Positions 44,233 to 52,359 of a DNA stretch of 64,000 nt are shown here, piece after piece. Position 1 is the first letter of the stretch. Each line of letters starts with the position of its first letter. The notes beneath the pieces were generated by a model. The model was not told the DNA's origin. It did no database searches and worked only from the letters and a program-made list of their open reading frames with translations. The translations under genes were made by a program, and so were the position numbers. Source of the stretch: Alphaproteobacteria bacterium (GTDB taxonomy: Bacteria > Pseudomonadota > Alphaproteobacteria > UBA8366); assembly GCA_009377445.1 (NCBI GenBank), contig WHUA01000005.1, positions 1 through 64,000 of the forward strand, in the 5' to 3' direction.

Positions 44233-45639
44233 ATGGACTACGATCTCGTCGTCATCGGCGGCGGCCTCGCCGGGCTGACGGCTGCCAACCGCGCGGCCGA
44301 GCTGGGGCTGCGGGCGGTCGTGCTGGAGCGCGGCGGCGACGAGCTCTATCCCTGCAACTCGCGCTGGGCCGGCGGCCTCGTCCATCTCGCCTTCAAGGAC
44401 ATGACGGCGGGGGCCGAGGAGATTCACGCGGCGATCGAGCGCTCGACCGGCGGGCTGACCGAGGCGGCGCTGACGCATCTGCTCGCCGACGAGGCGGAGC
44501 GCGCGCTCGCCTGGCTGCGCGGCCAGGGCGCCAGGTTCATCAAGGCCGGCCCCTACGAGTGGATGCGCTGGGTGCTGGCCCCGCCCCGCCCGCGCACGCC
44601 GGGCCTCGACTGGAAGGGACGCGGGCCGGACGTGCTGCTGCGCGCGCTGACCGCGAACCTCGCCAAGCGGCAGGGCCGCCTGCTGCGCGGCGTGGCGGCG
44701 GGCGAGATCGTGCGGGACGGCGGACGCATCGCGGGCGTCGCCGGCACGCAGAATGGCGGCGAGGTGCGCTTCGCCGCACCGGCCGTGCTGATCGCCGACG
44801 GCGGATTCCAGGGCAATGCCGAGCTGGTGGCGCGGCACATCGCGCCCACGGCCGGTGCGCTGTTCCAGCGCGGCGCGGGCACCGGCATGGGCGACGGCAT
44901 CCGCATGGCGGAGGCGATGGGGGCACGGCTCTGCGGCATGGACCGGTTCTACGGCCATCTGCTCGGGCGCGAGGTGTTCGAAAACGAGAAGCTCTGGCCC
45001 TACCCCATCCTGGACCATCTCGCCGCGGCCGGCGTGCTGGTCGACGCGCACGCCCGGCGCTTCTGCGACGAGGGCCTCGGCGGCGTCTACATGGCGAACG
45101 AGACGGCGAAGCTCGACGACCCGCGCGGCATCGCCGTCGTGTTCGACGAGGCGGCCTGGAGCACGGTCGGGGCGGACAACCGCTTTCCGCCGACACCCAA
45201 CGACTCCTTCGTTCGCGCGGGCGGCACGGTGCATGCGGCGGATACGCTGGACGCGCTGGCGGCGAAGATCGGCGTTCCGGCGGATGCGCTGGCCGAAACC
45301 GTCGCCGCGCACAACCGCGCGGTGGACGACGGCGGCTACGGCGCCCTTACCCCGCCCCGCAGCAATGCACGCAAGACGGCGAAGCCGATCGCGGCGGCGC
45401 CCTTCCGCGCAGTCCAGGCCTGCGCCGGCATCACCTACACGATGGGCGGCATCGCGATCGACGCGCAGGCGCGCGTGCTGTCGGAGGCCGGCGAGCCGAT
45501 CCTGGGCCTCTACGCCGCCGGCTCGTGTACGGGCGGCGCCGAGGGCGGGCCGAAGGCCGGCTACATCGGCGGGCTGTCGAAGGCGGTGATCACCGGGCTC
45601 GTGGCGGCGGAGCATGTGGCGCAGGGGCGGCACGGGTAG
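44233..45639 (+). CDS. fumarate reductase/KstD-like FAD flavoprotein
   Basis: A 468-residue flavoprotein from ATG 44233. FAD fold YDLVVIGGGLAGLTAANRAA, then CNSRWAGGLVHLAF, IADGGFQGNAELV, and C-terminal AGITYTMGGIAID with LGLYAAGSCTGGAEGG. It belongs to the fumarate reductase/succinate dehydrogenase flavoprotein group that includes tricarballylate dehydrogenase (TcuA) and 3-ketosteroid dehydrogenases. The reaction is likely oxidation or reduction of a C-C bond next to a carbonyl or carboxylate. Co-transcribed with the small membrane protein. Confidence 0.85.
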   Translation: MDYDLVVIGGGLAGLTAANRAAELGLRAVVLERGGDELYPCNSRWAGGLVHLAFKDMTAGAEEIHAAIERSTGGLTEAALTHLLADEAERALAWLRGQGARFIKAGPYEWMRWVLAPPRPRTPGLDWKGRGPDVLLRALTANLAKRQGRLLRGVAAGEIVRDGGRIAGVAGTQNGGEVRFAAPAVLIADGGFQGNAELVARHIAPTAGALFQRGAGTGMGDGIRMAEAMGARLCGMDRFYGHLLGREVFENEKLWPYPILDHLAAAGVLVDAHARRFCDEGLGGVYMANETAKLDDPRGIAVVFDEAAWSTVGADNRFPPTPNDSFVRAGGTVHAADTLDALAAKIGVPADALAETVAAHNRAVDDGGYGALTPPRSNARKTAKPIAAAPFRAVQACAGITYTMGGIAIDAQARVLSEAGEPILGLYAAGSCTGGAEGGPKAGYIGGLSKAVITGLVAAEHVAQGRHG

Positions 45640-45647
45640 CGGCGCGC

Positions 45648-45732
45648 ACTCATCCTTCGACAAGCTCAGGATGAGGGGTAAATCGTTGATCTATAATTTG
45701 TTTACCTCATGCTGAGCTTGTCGAAGCATGAG
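45648..45732. repeat. palindromic extragenic repeat, family 1, copy G
   Basis: Arms ctcatccttcgacaagctca and gctgagcttgtcgaagcatg around an AT-rich centre. It lies between the convergent flavoprotein and luciferase-like genes. Confidence 0.83.
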
Positions 45733-45743
45733 TCGCTCAGACT

Positions 45744-46844
45744 TTACTCCCCCATCGGCGCCGCCGCACAGTGCTGGCGCAGCTTCGGCATCACATCCTC
45801 GGCCAGCAGGACCATCGAGCGTTTCCACATCTCGGCCTTGTCCCAGTCGTGGCCGGTCGCGAGCAGGGTGCCGAAGTCGCCGGTCTCGTCGCGGAAGGCG
45901 ATGAGCTGGTCGAGCACGCTGTTGGGGCTGCCGACGATTACCTGGTCTTCCAGCGCCTCGTTGACCTGTATCTCGACCTGGGCGCGGACGGCGTCGTCCG
46001 GCGCGCCGGGCGTGGTGCGCATGGCGGCGAGCGTCCGCAGGTAGCGGAAATAGTAGCTCATGCCGCCTTCGGGGTCGGCGACGTAGTCCCGCGCCTCGCG
46101 ATCGTCCGGGGTCACCAGGATGCTGCGCGCGACGCGCCAGATCTTGCGGTCGGGCCGGCGCCCGGCCTTGACGCAGGCCGCGGCATAGCCGTCCCAGTGC
46201 CCCTTGACGAAGGCGGTCGGGATGAAGTTGCCGGAGATGGGAATCCAGCCGCGCTCGGCGCAGAGCAGCGTGCCGCTGGACTGCGGGCTCCGCAGCGCGA
46301 GCGCGATGGGCGGATGCGGCTTCTGGAAAGGCTTGCCCATGGCGCCGACGCCGTATTCCGGGATGACGAAATCCTTCACCGTGCAGTCCCAGTATTTCCC
46401 TTTCAGCGCATAGGGCGGGTCCTGGGTCCAGATCGCGGTCATCATGTCGATGCATTCCAGCATCATCTCGCCGCGCTTTTCCGGGGTCGAATGGAACAGC
46501 TCGGCGTCGCTCGCCATGCCGCCCGGCCCGATGCCGAGCAGGCAGCGGCCCTGGCTCAACTGGTCGAACATGGCGACCTGGGCCGCCAGGTGGGCCGGGT
46601 GGTGGTGCGGGATGTTCACCACCGCCGTGCCGAGCCTTATGGCCTTGGTCTCCGGAATGACGGTGGCGAGGAACAGCAGCGGCGATACGATCGGCTCGGA
46701 CGTCGTGGTGATATGCTCGCCGATCCAGGCCTCCGCGTAGCCGAGCCTGTCGGCCAGTATCACCGCCTGCCGGTTCTCCTCCAGGACCTCGCGCCAGTCG
46801 CGGGCCGGGGGATGCAGGGGCATTGCAAAATAGCCGAGTTCCAT
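45744..46844 (-). CDS. luciferase-like (LLM) flavin-dependent oxidoreductase
   Basis: A 366-residue protein from ATG 46844. Signatures: MELGYFAMPLHPPARDW, GYAEAWIGEHITTTSEPIVS, IRLGTAVVNIPHHHPAHLAA, and LLGIGPGGMASDAELFH. This is the alkanal-monooxygenase-like class related to limonene or long-chain LLM oxygenases. Substrate unknown. Divergent from the subtilase gene, with a 165-base shared upstream region. Confidence 0.85.
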   Translation of the reverse strand: MELGYFAMPLHPPARDWREVLEENRQAVILADRLGYAEAWIGEHITTTSEPIVSPLLFLATVIPETKAIRLGTAVVNIPHHHPAHLAAQVAMFDQLSQGRCLLGIGPGGMASDAELFHSTPEKRGEMMLECIDMMTAIWTQDPPYALKGKYWDCTVKDFVIPEYGVGAMGKPFQKPHPPIALALRSPQSSGTLLCAERGWIPISGNFIPTAFVKGHWDGYAAACVKAGRRPDRKIWRVARSILVTPDDREARDYVADPEGGMSYYFRYLRTLAAMRTTPGAPDDAVRAQVEIQVNEALEDQVIVGSPNSVLDQLIAFRDETGDFGTLLATGHDWDKAEMWKRSMVLLAEDVMPKLRQHCAAAPMGE

Positions 46845-47009
46845 CGATATCTTCGCTTCCCTGTGGGTTACTTTTGAGGGAATTTCCTTGCCGCAATTCA
46901 AGCCGAGTTTATGGCGCTGCCCGGCCGGGCGCAAACCGGCCGGCTGGGGCGCGTCCGACGCATCCGCTGGTATTATTGACTTTCCCTACTTCCTACGGAT
47001 GCTGACGGC

Positions 47010-48350
47010 ATGATGCGGATAAGCTTGCGATTTATCGGTGCCCTGCCGACCTCGGCGATTGCCTTGGCGATCGGCTTGGCGCTGCCCGTTCAGGCCTCCG
47101 AGGCGGCCGGCGAGCAGCCCTCGGCGGAGAAGGACCTGAACGGCTTCATGCGCTTTGCGATCGAGCAGCTATGCATTCCGGCGGTCGGCGGGCCGGTGGG
47201 CCTGACCCAGCGGCTGGGCGCGATTCTCGTCGACGGCGTCCGGCCGATCCAGATCGGCGACAATACGGTCGGCTGGCGCGCCAACTACCGGCTGCGCAGC
47301 GGCGACGAGCTGCGCGCCCGCCAGCAGGGGCTGGACGAAAAGGTGCAGACCGTGACGATGGACTACTACAAGAAGACCGGCGAAAGCGGGGATCTGCTGC
47401 CGCTGATGACCGTCGTCGCCAACAGCGAATGCAAGGTCGCCAACGGCCGGCGCATCCGCTACGACAAGGAGGAGCAGCAGGAGCGCCTTCTGATCTACGG
47501 GCCGGATCTCGAGGTCATGGCGCACAGCGAGCCGCTCAATCCGCCGGTGCCCGCCGGGCGCGATGCGCGGGGCGTCACGGTCGCCCTGTTCGACGCGGGG
47601 ATCAACTACACCTTGCCGGGCTTCGCGGCGCATCTGGCGCGGGCGCCCAACGGGCAGTCGCTCGGCTACGACTTCTGGGACATGGATTCGCGGCCCTTCG
47701 ACAGCAACCCGTCGCGCTCGCCTTTCTATCCCCTGCGGCACGGCACGCAGGTCGCCAGCCTGCTCCTCAAGGAAGCGCCGCATATCCGGCTCCTGCCCTA
47801 CCGCTACCCCCGTCCCGACATGAGCCGCATGGAAGAGATGGTGCGGGCGGCGGATTTCAATCGCGCGGTCGTCGTCACGATGCCGATGGGCAGCAACACG
47901 CGCGAGGATTGGAACGCGTTCCTCCAGGCCGTGAGCACACGTCAGCACATGCTGTTCATCATTTCCGCCGGCAACGACGGGCGCGACATCGACGCGCAGC
48001 CGGTCTACCCGGCGATCTTCGATCTGGAGAACTTCCTGGTCGTCACGTCCAGCACGGCGGCCGGACGCCTGGCGCCCGGCTCCAACTGGGGCAAGAACAC
48101 CGTCGACATCATGGTTCCGGCGGAGAACGTCGAGGTGACCACCTTCTACGGCGATACCGGAAGGGCGTCCGGATCCAGCTACGCCGTCGCCCGCGTGGCG
48201 GCCCTGGCGGCGCGGCTGTTGCGCGAGCATCCCAGATGGAAGGCGCCCGAGCTCAAGGAGGCGATCCTGAAGCGCGCGCGCCCGGCGCCGTCCGAAGCCC
48301 AGAACGTCGTCAAGCACGGCTGGATCCCTGATCCTGCGGCGGACGAGTAG
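47010..48350 (+). CDS. secreted subtilisin-like serine protease (S8)
   Basis: A 446-residue protein from ATG 47010 (or ATG 47013). Signal peptide to about residue 30 (cut near VQAS). Residues about 40-185 form an N-terminal part I cannot assign; it is not the usual I9 prodomain. The S8 catalytic domain follows with D195 (VALFDAGINY), H244 (LRHGTQVAS), oxyanion N322 (ISAGNDGR) and S390 (RASGSSYAVAR). All catalytic residues are present. It should act in the periplasm or outside the cell. Confidence 0.85.
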   Translation: MMRISLRFIGALPTSAIALAIGLALPVQASEAAGEQPSAEKDLNGFMRFAIEQLCIPAVGGPVGLTQRLGAILVDGVRPIQIGDNTVGWRANYRLRSGDELRARQQGLDEKVQTVTMDYYKKTGESGDLLPLMTVVANSECKVANGRRIRYDKEEQQERLLIYGPDLEVMAHSEPLNPPVPAGRDARGVTVALFDAGINYTLPGFAAHLARAPNGQSLGYDFWDMDSRPFDSNPSRSPFYPLRHGTQVASLLLKEAPHIRLLPYRYPRPDMSRMEEMVRAADFNRAVVVTMPMGSNTREDWNAFLQAVSTRQHMLFIISAGNDGRDIDAQPVYPAIFDLENFLVVTSSTAAGRLAPGSNWGKNTVDIMVPAENVEVTTFYGDTGRASGSSYAVARVAALAARLLREHPRWKAPELKEAILKRARPAPSEAQNVVKHGWIPDPAADE

Positions 48351-48380
48351 GCGCGGTTTGGCTGCCGCAACGGCAGCTCG

Positions 48381-48470
48381 CATGGACTCGCGGAACAAGT
48401 CCGCGAGTGATGGTATTATTTAATATCAAATATTTAACGTCATTGCCGGACTTGTTCCGGCAATCCACGG
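48381..48470. repeat. palindromic extragenic repeat, family 2, copy b
   Basis: Two hairpins, ACTCGCGGAacaagTCCGCGAGT and TTGCCGGActtgtTCCGGCAA, joined by an AT-rich linker (tattatttaatatcaaatat). It lies between the protease and the TauD gene. Almost identical in layout to copy c. Confidence 0.82.
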
Positions 48471-48551
48471 CTGGTCCGCGGCGGTCGGCTTGTGCAAAAT
48501 CCGCCTCCTTGTCAGAATCCCTCCATCGAGCCGCATCCGGGAGGAACCGCC

Positions 48552-49433
48552 ATGGCGCTCGCGATCGAGAAGCTGCATCCCCTGTTCGTCGCCGAAGTGT
48601 CGGGCGTCGACCTCACCCGGCCGATGGACGATGCGACGGCCGGCGCGGTCCGCGCGGCGTTCGATGAGCACTCCATCCTGGTGTTTCGCGGCCAGGACGT
48701 CACGGACGAGCAGCAGGTCGCCTTCAGCGAGCATTTCGGCCCGCTCGAACGGATGCTCGTCGGTTCGCAGGGCGGCGGCACGCCGCTCGCCTACCTGACC
48801 AACGTGGACCGGGAGACCGGCGCGATCATCCCGCCCGACGACAAGCGGATGATCCGCAACCTCTGCAACATGCTGTGGCATTCCGACAGCTCGTTCAAGA
48901 AAGTGCCGGCGCTCGCCTCCATCCTGTCCGGGCGCGAGGTCACCGGCGAGGGCGGCGAAACCCAGTTCGCGACGTTGCGCGCGGCCTACGATGCCCTGAC
49001 CGACGACATGAAGCGGCGGATCGAGGGACTGGTCGCCGAGCACAGCTTCGCCTACTCGCGAAGCCAGGTCGACCCGACGCTGCTGACCCGGGAGATGAAG
49101 GACGAGGTGCCGCCGGTGCAGCAGTCGCTGGTGCGGCAGAACCCCCTGAATGGCCGGAAAGCCCTCTACGTCGGATCGCACGCCTCCCACATCCTGGGCA
49201 TGCCGGTCGAGGAAGGGCGGGCGCTGCTCGGGCGGCTTCTCGACCACGCGACCCAGGACCGCTTCGTCTACACGCACCGGTGGCGGAACAAGGATATCGT
49301 CATGTGGGACAACCGCGCCGTGCTGCACCGCGGCCGGCCCTGGGACTACATGAAGCCGCGCGTCATGCATCGCACGACGGTCGCCGGCCACGGCCCGACG
49401 GCAGCCGGCGGCAGGGTCCTGGCAAGCGCCTGA
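48552..49433 (+). CDS. TauD/TfdA-family Fe(II)/2-oxoglutarate dioxygenase
   Basis: A 293-residue enzyme from ATG 48552. Iron site H110-S-D112 (MLWHSDSSF) and H259 (VLHRGRPW); 2-oxoglutarate arginine R270. The motif WDNRAVLHRGRPWDY and the sequence LWHSDSSFKKVPA are close to 2,4-D/alpha-ketoglutarate dioxygenase (TfdA)-like and related enzymes. It may remove or hydroxylate an aryloxy or alkyl acid; the actual substrate is unknown. It forms a single-gene unit. Confidence 0.9.
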   Translation: MALAIEKLHPLFVAEVSGVDLTRPMDDATAGAVRAAFDEHSILVFRGQDVTDEQQVAFSEHFGPLERMLVGSQGGGTPLAYLTNVDRETGAIIPPDDKRMIRNLCNMLWHSDSSFKKVPALASILSGREVTGEGGETQFATLRAAYDALTDDMKRRIEGLVAEHSFAYSRSQVDPTLLTREMKDEVPPVQQSLVRQNPLNGRKALYVGSHASHILGMPVEEGRALLGRLLDHATQDRFVYTHRWRNKDIVMWDNRAVLHRGRPWDYMKPRVMHRTTVAGHGPTAAGGRVLASA

Positions 49434-49532
49434 AGGGCGGCCGAAACCCGCTGATTTCCGCCTCTTTAACCGTTTTTAAACGGGACGACCCTACCGTGGG
49501 CCGTCCGCGCCGTTGGATGCGCGGCTCAGGCC

Positions 49533-50501
49533 GTGGCCCGCATGAAAGTCTCCGTCATCATCCCGATCTACAACGAGCGTGAAAACATCGACGCGCTCCA
49601 CATGCAATTGCACCCGGTGCTCAACGCCCTGGACGGAAGCCACGAGGTCGTCTTCGTCAACGACGGCAGCACGGACGGCTCGGACACCGTGCTGGATGCC
49701 CTCGCCGCGCTCGACCGGACGGTGAAGGTAGTGCACCTGCGCCGCAACTACGGCCAGACGGCGGCGATGATGGCGGCGATCCGCTACAGCAGCGGCGAGA
49801 TCATCGTGCCGATGGACGGCGACCTGCAGAACGACCCGAATGATATTCCCCGCCTGATCGAGAAGCTGGAGCAAGGCTACGACGTCGTCTCCGGCTGGCG
49901 GGTCGACCGCAAGGAAGGCATGGACCGCCGCCTGCCGTCGCGCATCGCCAACTGGATGATCTCCAAGGTTTCCGGCGTGAAGCTGCACGACTACGGCTGC
50001 ACCTTGAAGGCCTATCGCCGCCGCTTCCTCGAGAATGTTCGTCTGTACGGCGAGATGCACCGCTTCGTGCCGGTCTATGCGGCCTGGGAAGGCGGCAACG
50101 TCACCGAGCTTCCGGTGGCCCATCACCCGCGCCTGCACGGCAAGTCGAAATATGGCATCGGCCGCGCGCCGCGGGTGTTGCTGGACCTGCTCGTCATCCG
50201 TTTCCTGGCGCGCAGCCTGGACCGGCCGATCCAGTTCTTCGGGCGCGCCGGTCTCTACAGCTTCGCGGCGGCGATGCTGGCGGGCGGCTATGCGCTCTAT
50301 CTCAAGATCGTCGAGGGGGTGTCCTTCATTCTCACGCCGCTGCCCGTGCTGGTCGTCATGCTCGCCCTGATCGGACTGATGTTCGTGATGATCGGCCTGC
50401 TCGCGGAGATCCAAAGCCGGGTGTATTTCGAGTCGCAGGACAAGCTGCCCTTCACGGTGCGCACGACGCGCAACCTGTTGACGGTCGTGGATGCCGCCTA
50501 G
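49533..50501 (+). CDS. GT2 glycosyltransferase, DPM1/ArnC-like
   Basis: A 322-residue membrane-linked transferase; starts GTG 49533 or ATG 49542 are both plausible. The GT-A domain has VSVIIPIYNERENID, FVNDGSTDGS, VPMDGDLQNDPNDIP and LKAYRRRFLE. Two C-terminal membrane helices (residues about 242-262 and 272-298) anchor it. Such proteins transfer a sugar from a nucleotide to undecaprenyl phosphate at the cytoplasmic face. It opens the surface-modification locus that runs to 57 kb. Confidence 0.88.
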   Translation: MARMKVSVIIPIYNERENIDALHMQLHPVLNALDGSHEVVFVNDGSTDGSDTVLDALAALDRTVKVVHLRRNYGQTAAMMAAIRYSSGEIIVPMDGDLQNDPNDIPRLIEKLEQGYDVVSGWRVDRKEGMDRRLPSRIANWMISKVSGVKLHDYGCTLKAYRRRFLENVRLYGEMHRFVPVYAAWEGGNVTELPVAHHPRLHGKSKYGIGRAPRVLLDLLVIRFLARSLDRPIQFFGRAGLYSFAAAMLAGGYALYLKIVEGVSFILTPLPVLVVMLALIGLMFVMIGLLAEIQSRVYFESQDKLPFTVRTTRNLLTVVDAA

Positions 50502-50603
50502 AGCAACCTGCATCCGATCGGACGCAGGTAAGTTGCTCTAACTTTTTAAGATAGATCAATTTACCTGCAATCAGGTGGTTCCACCTGATTGCAAATTGAT
50601 CTA
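50499..50603. repeat. compound palindromic element, family 3
   Basis: Two hairpins. The first (50499-50541) pairs TAGAGCAAC with GTTGCTCTA and inside it CCTGC with GCAGG. The second (50552-50603) pairs TGCAATCAGGTGG with CCACCTGATTGCA around a two-base loop, extended by AGATCAATTT / AAATTGATCT. The second hairpin ends right before the GGAGG site of the methyltransferase gene at 50615. Confidence 0.82.
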
Positions 50604-50614
50604 GGAGGAATGGG

Positions 50615-51349
50615 ATGCATGCCACGCACTATCAGCTCGACGTGGAGCTTGCCGAAACCCACTGGTGGTGGGTGGCCCGCCGGAAGCTGCTGCGCCGCCT
50701 GTTGAGCCGCTTCCTCGGCGGGCGCGGCAAGCGCAAGATTCTCGAGGTCGGTTGCAGCACGGGATCGAACCTGCGGATGCTGCAGGATTTCGGCACCGTT
50801 CACGGCATGGAGCTGCATCCCCCGGCGGTGGAATACTGCCGCATGCGCTATCCCGGGATCCGCATCTACGACGGCGGCATCCCGGACCCGATGCGCGATA
50901 CCTTCGACGTCATCTGCCTGTTCGACGTGCTGGAGCATATCGAGGACGAGGACGGCGCGCTGGAATGGATCGACGATCATCTCGCGCCGGAAGGCGTGCT
51001 GCTCGTCACGGTGCCGGCATTCGATTTCCTGTGGTCGCATCACGACGAGCTGGCGCAGCATCACCGGCGCTATACGAAGCCCGCTCTGGAGGCGCTGCTC
51101 GGCCGGCGCTTCCGGATCGCCTACGCTTCCTATTTCAACACCCACCTGTTCCCGGCCATCGCCATCGTCCGCCTGGTCCAGCGCCTGCTTCACCTGGGCG
51201 GCGAAGGCGACAAGGCAGCCGGCGGGCGAGGCTTTTCGAACGGCGTGCTGCAGGCGCTGTTCTCGGCCGAGCGGATCTGGCTCCCCGCGCTCAAGCTGCC
51301 GTTCGGCGTGTCGATCTTCGCGGCGGCGCATAAGGGCAAGGCGCCGTGA
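50615..51349 (+). CDS. class I SAM-dependent methyltransferase
   Basis: A 244-residue enzyme from ATG 50615. Signature start ELAETHWWWVARRKLL, SAM-binding motif ILEVGCSTGSNLRML, acidic loop VHGMELHPPAVEY, and FDVICLFDVLEHIEDED. A hydrophobic part near residues 175-195 (HLFPAIAIVRLVQRLL) may associate with the membrane. The family is common in glycan and lipid clusters. The lost gene at 19139 began with the same THWW motif, so the genome held at least two such enzymes. Confidence 0.87.
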   Translation: MHATHYQLDVELAETHWWWVARRKLLRRLLSRFLGGRGKRKILEVGCSTGSNLRMLQDFGTVHGMELHPPAVEYCRMRYPGIRIYDGGIPDPMRDTFDVICLFDVLEHIEDEDGALEWIDDHLAPEGVLLVTVPAFDFLWSHHDELAQHHRRYTKPALEALLGRRFRIAYASYFNTHLFPAIAIVRLVQRLLHLGGEGDKAAGGRGFSNGVLQALFSAERIWLPALKLPFGVSIFAAAHKGKAP

Positions 51350-51416
51350 TGTGCGGGATGGCGGGACCTACCTAGGGGTTCCGTCGCCTAACCTTCGCGG
51401 CCGGAAATGCAGGGAA

Positions 51417-52187
51417 CTAAAAACCTATAGACCGACCGTTTCGTTCCCATCGTCCGAGAAAGACATTATGAAACCGCCGGCCGGGAATTTTGTTCCAGTA
51501 TCTCTCCATCAAGAAGAGCGCCGGAGAAATGATCGGCTTTGCTTTAAGCGGGATACCGAGAATCATGCTGTTCAGCACGCCGAAATAGGCTGGCCCGCCA
51601 AAGTATCGCAAGTCGGTGCAGGTAAAATAGGTATCGGCGGATTTTAGAATTTCATCGTGATTCAACGCATGTTCGGTCTCGGCGTCGAACGAGTCATCGA
51701 GCCGGTACCAAAGCTCCCGCAAGGCTTCGAGAAAGAATTGGGCATTCGGTTCCAGCATGACGAATTTGCCGCCCGGAACCAATATCTTCGCGACGTTCAG
51801 CAATGTCTGATCCAGGTCGGCTATACAGTGATGGAGACCGCCAATTACAAAGGCTAGATCGAATTTCTGTTCGATTTGAAATGGCTTGGTAAGGTCAAGC
51901 TGAAACGCGGGGAACCCTGTATTTCGTTCGTAGTCGGCACATGCCGATGGAGAAATATCGAAGCCGGACAATGAAACCTTCGGGAACTGCTGCTGTAGCG
52001 CCAACGAATTATAGCCGCTGCCGCATGCCAATTCCGCAACGCGTTTTGTATTTAGATCCACGCCATTCGATAAGAACGGGAATATAAATTCTTCCCGATA
52101 TCGCATGCTCCATGTGTCGTAATAATGCGCGACATAGTCGTCGTGGATCCTCTCGAATTGGAGAATTTGCCGTTCGCTATCGAGCAA
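51417..52187 (-). CDS. class I SAM-dependent methyltransferase
   Basis: About 256 residues. The start is uncertain: TTG 52187 behind GGGGGGAG is the best, TTG 52205 is possible, and there is no ATG upstream before an in-frame stop. SAM motif VAELACGSGYNSLAL, acidic loop LSGFDISPSACADYE, FDLAFVIGGLHHCIADLD, and VPGGKFVMLEPNAQFF. Its base composition is less GC-rich than the neighbours and it is the only leftward gene in the 49.5-57 kb locus, both signs of later acquisition. Confidence 0.78.
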   Translation of the reverse strand: MLDSERQILQFERIHDDYVAHYYDTWSMRYREEFIFPFLSNGVDLNTKRVAELACGSGYNSLALQQQFPKVSLSGFDISPSACADYERNTGFPAFQLDLTKPFQIEQKFDLAFVIGGLHHCIADLDQTLLNVAKILVPGGKFVMLEPNAQFFLEALRELWYRLDDSFDAETEHALNHDEILKSADTYFTCTDLRYFGGPAYFGVLNSMILGIPLKAKPIISPALFLMERYWNKIPGRRFHNVFLGRWERNGRSIGF

Positions 52188-52359
52188 CGCCGCTACTCCC
52201 CCCAACTCTGTCTGCAGGATACTGAATTCAATCGGGAATTCGTCAATATCTCATTAACTCCGATGATTAGCGGCGGCCAAACTCGGGAGCGCGGATGCTC
52301 TAGAGGAGGCTTAGGGACTGGTTAAGACTTCCTCAAGCTTCTTTACTTAAATCAACGGG

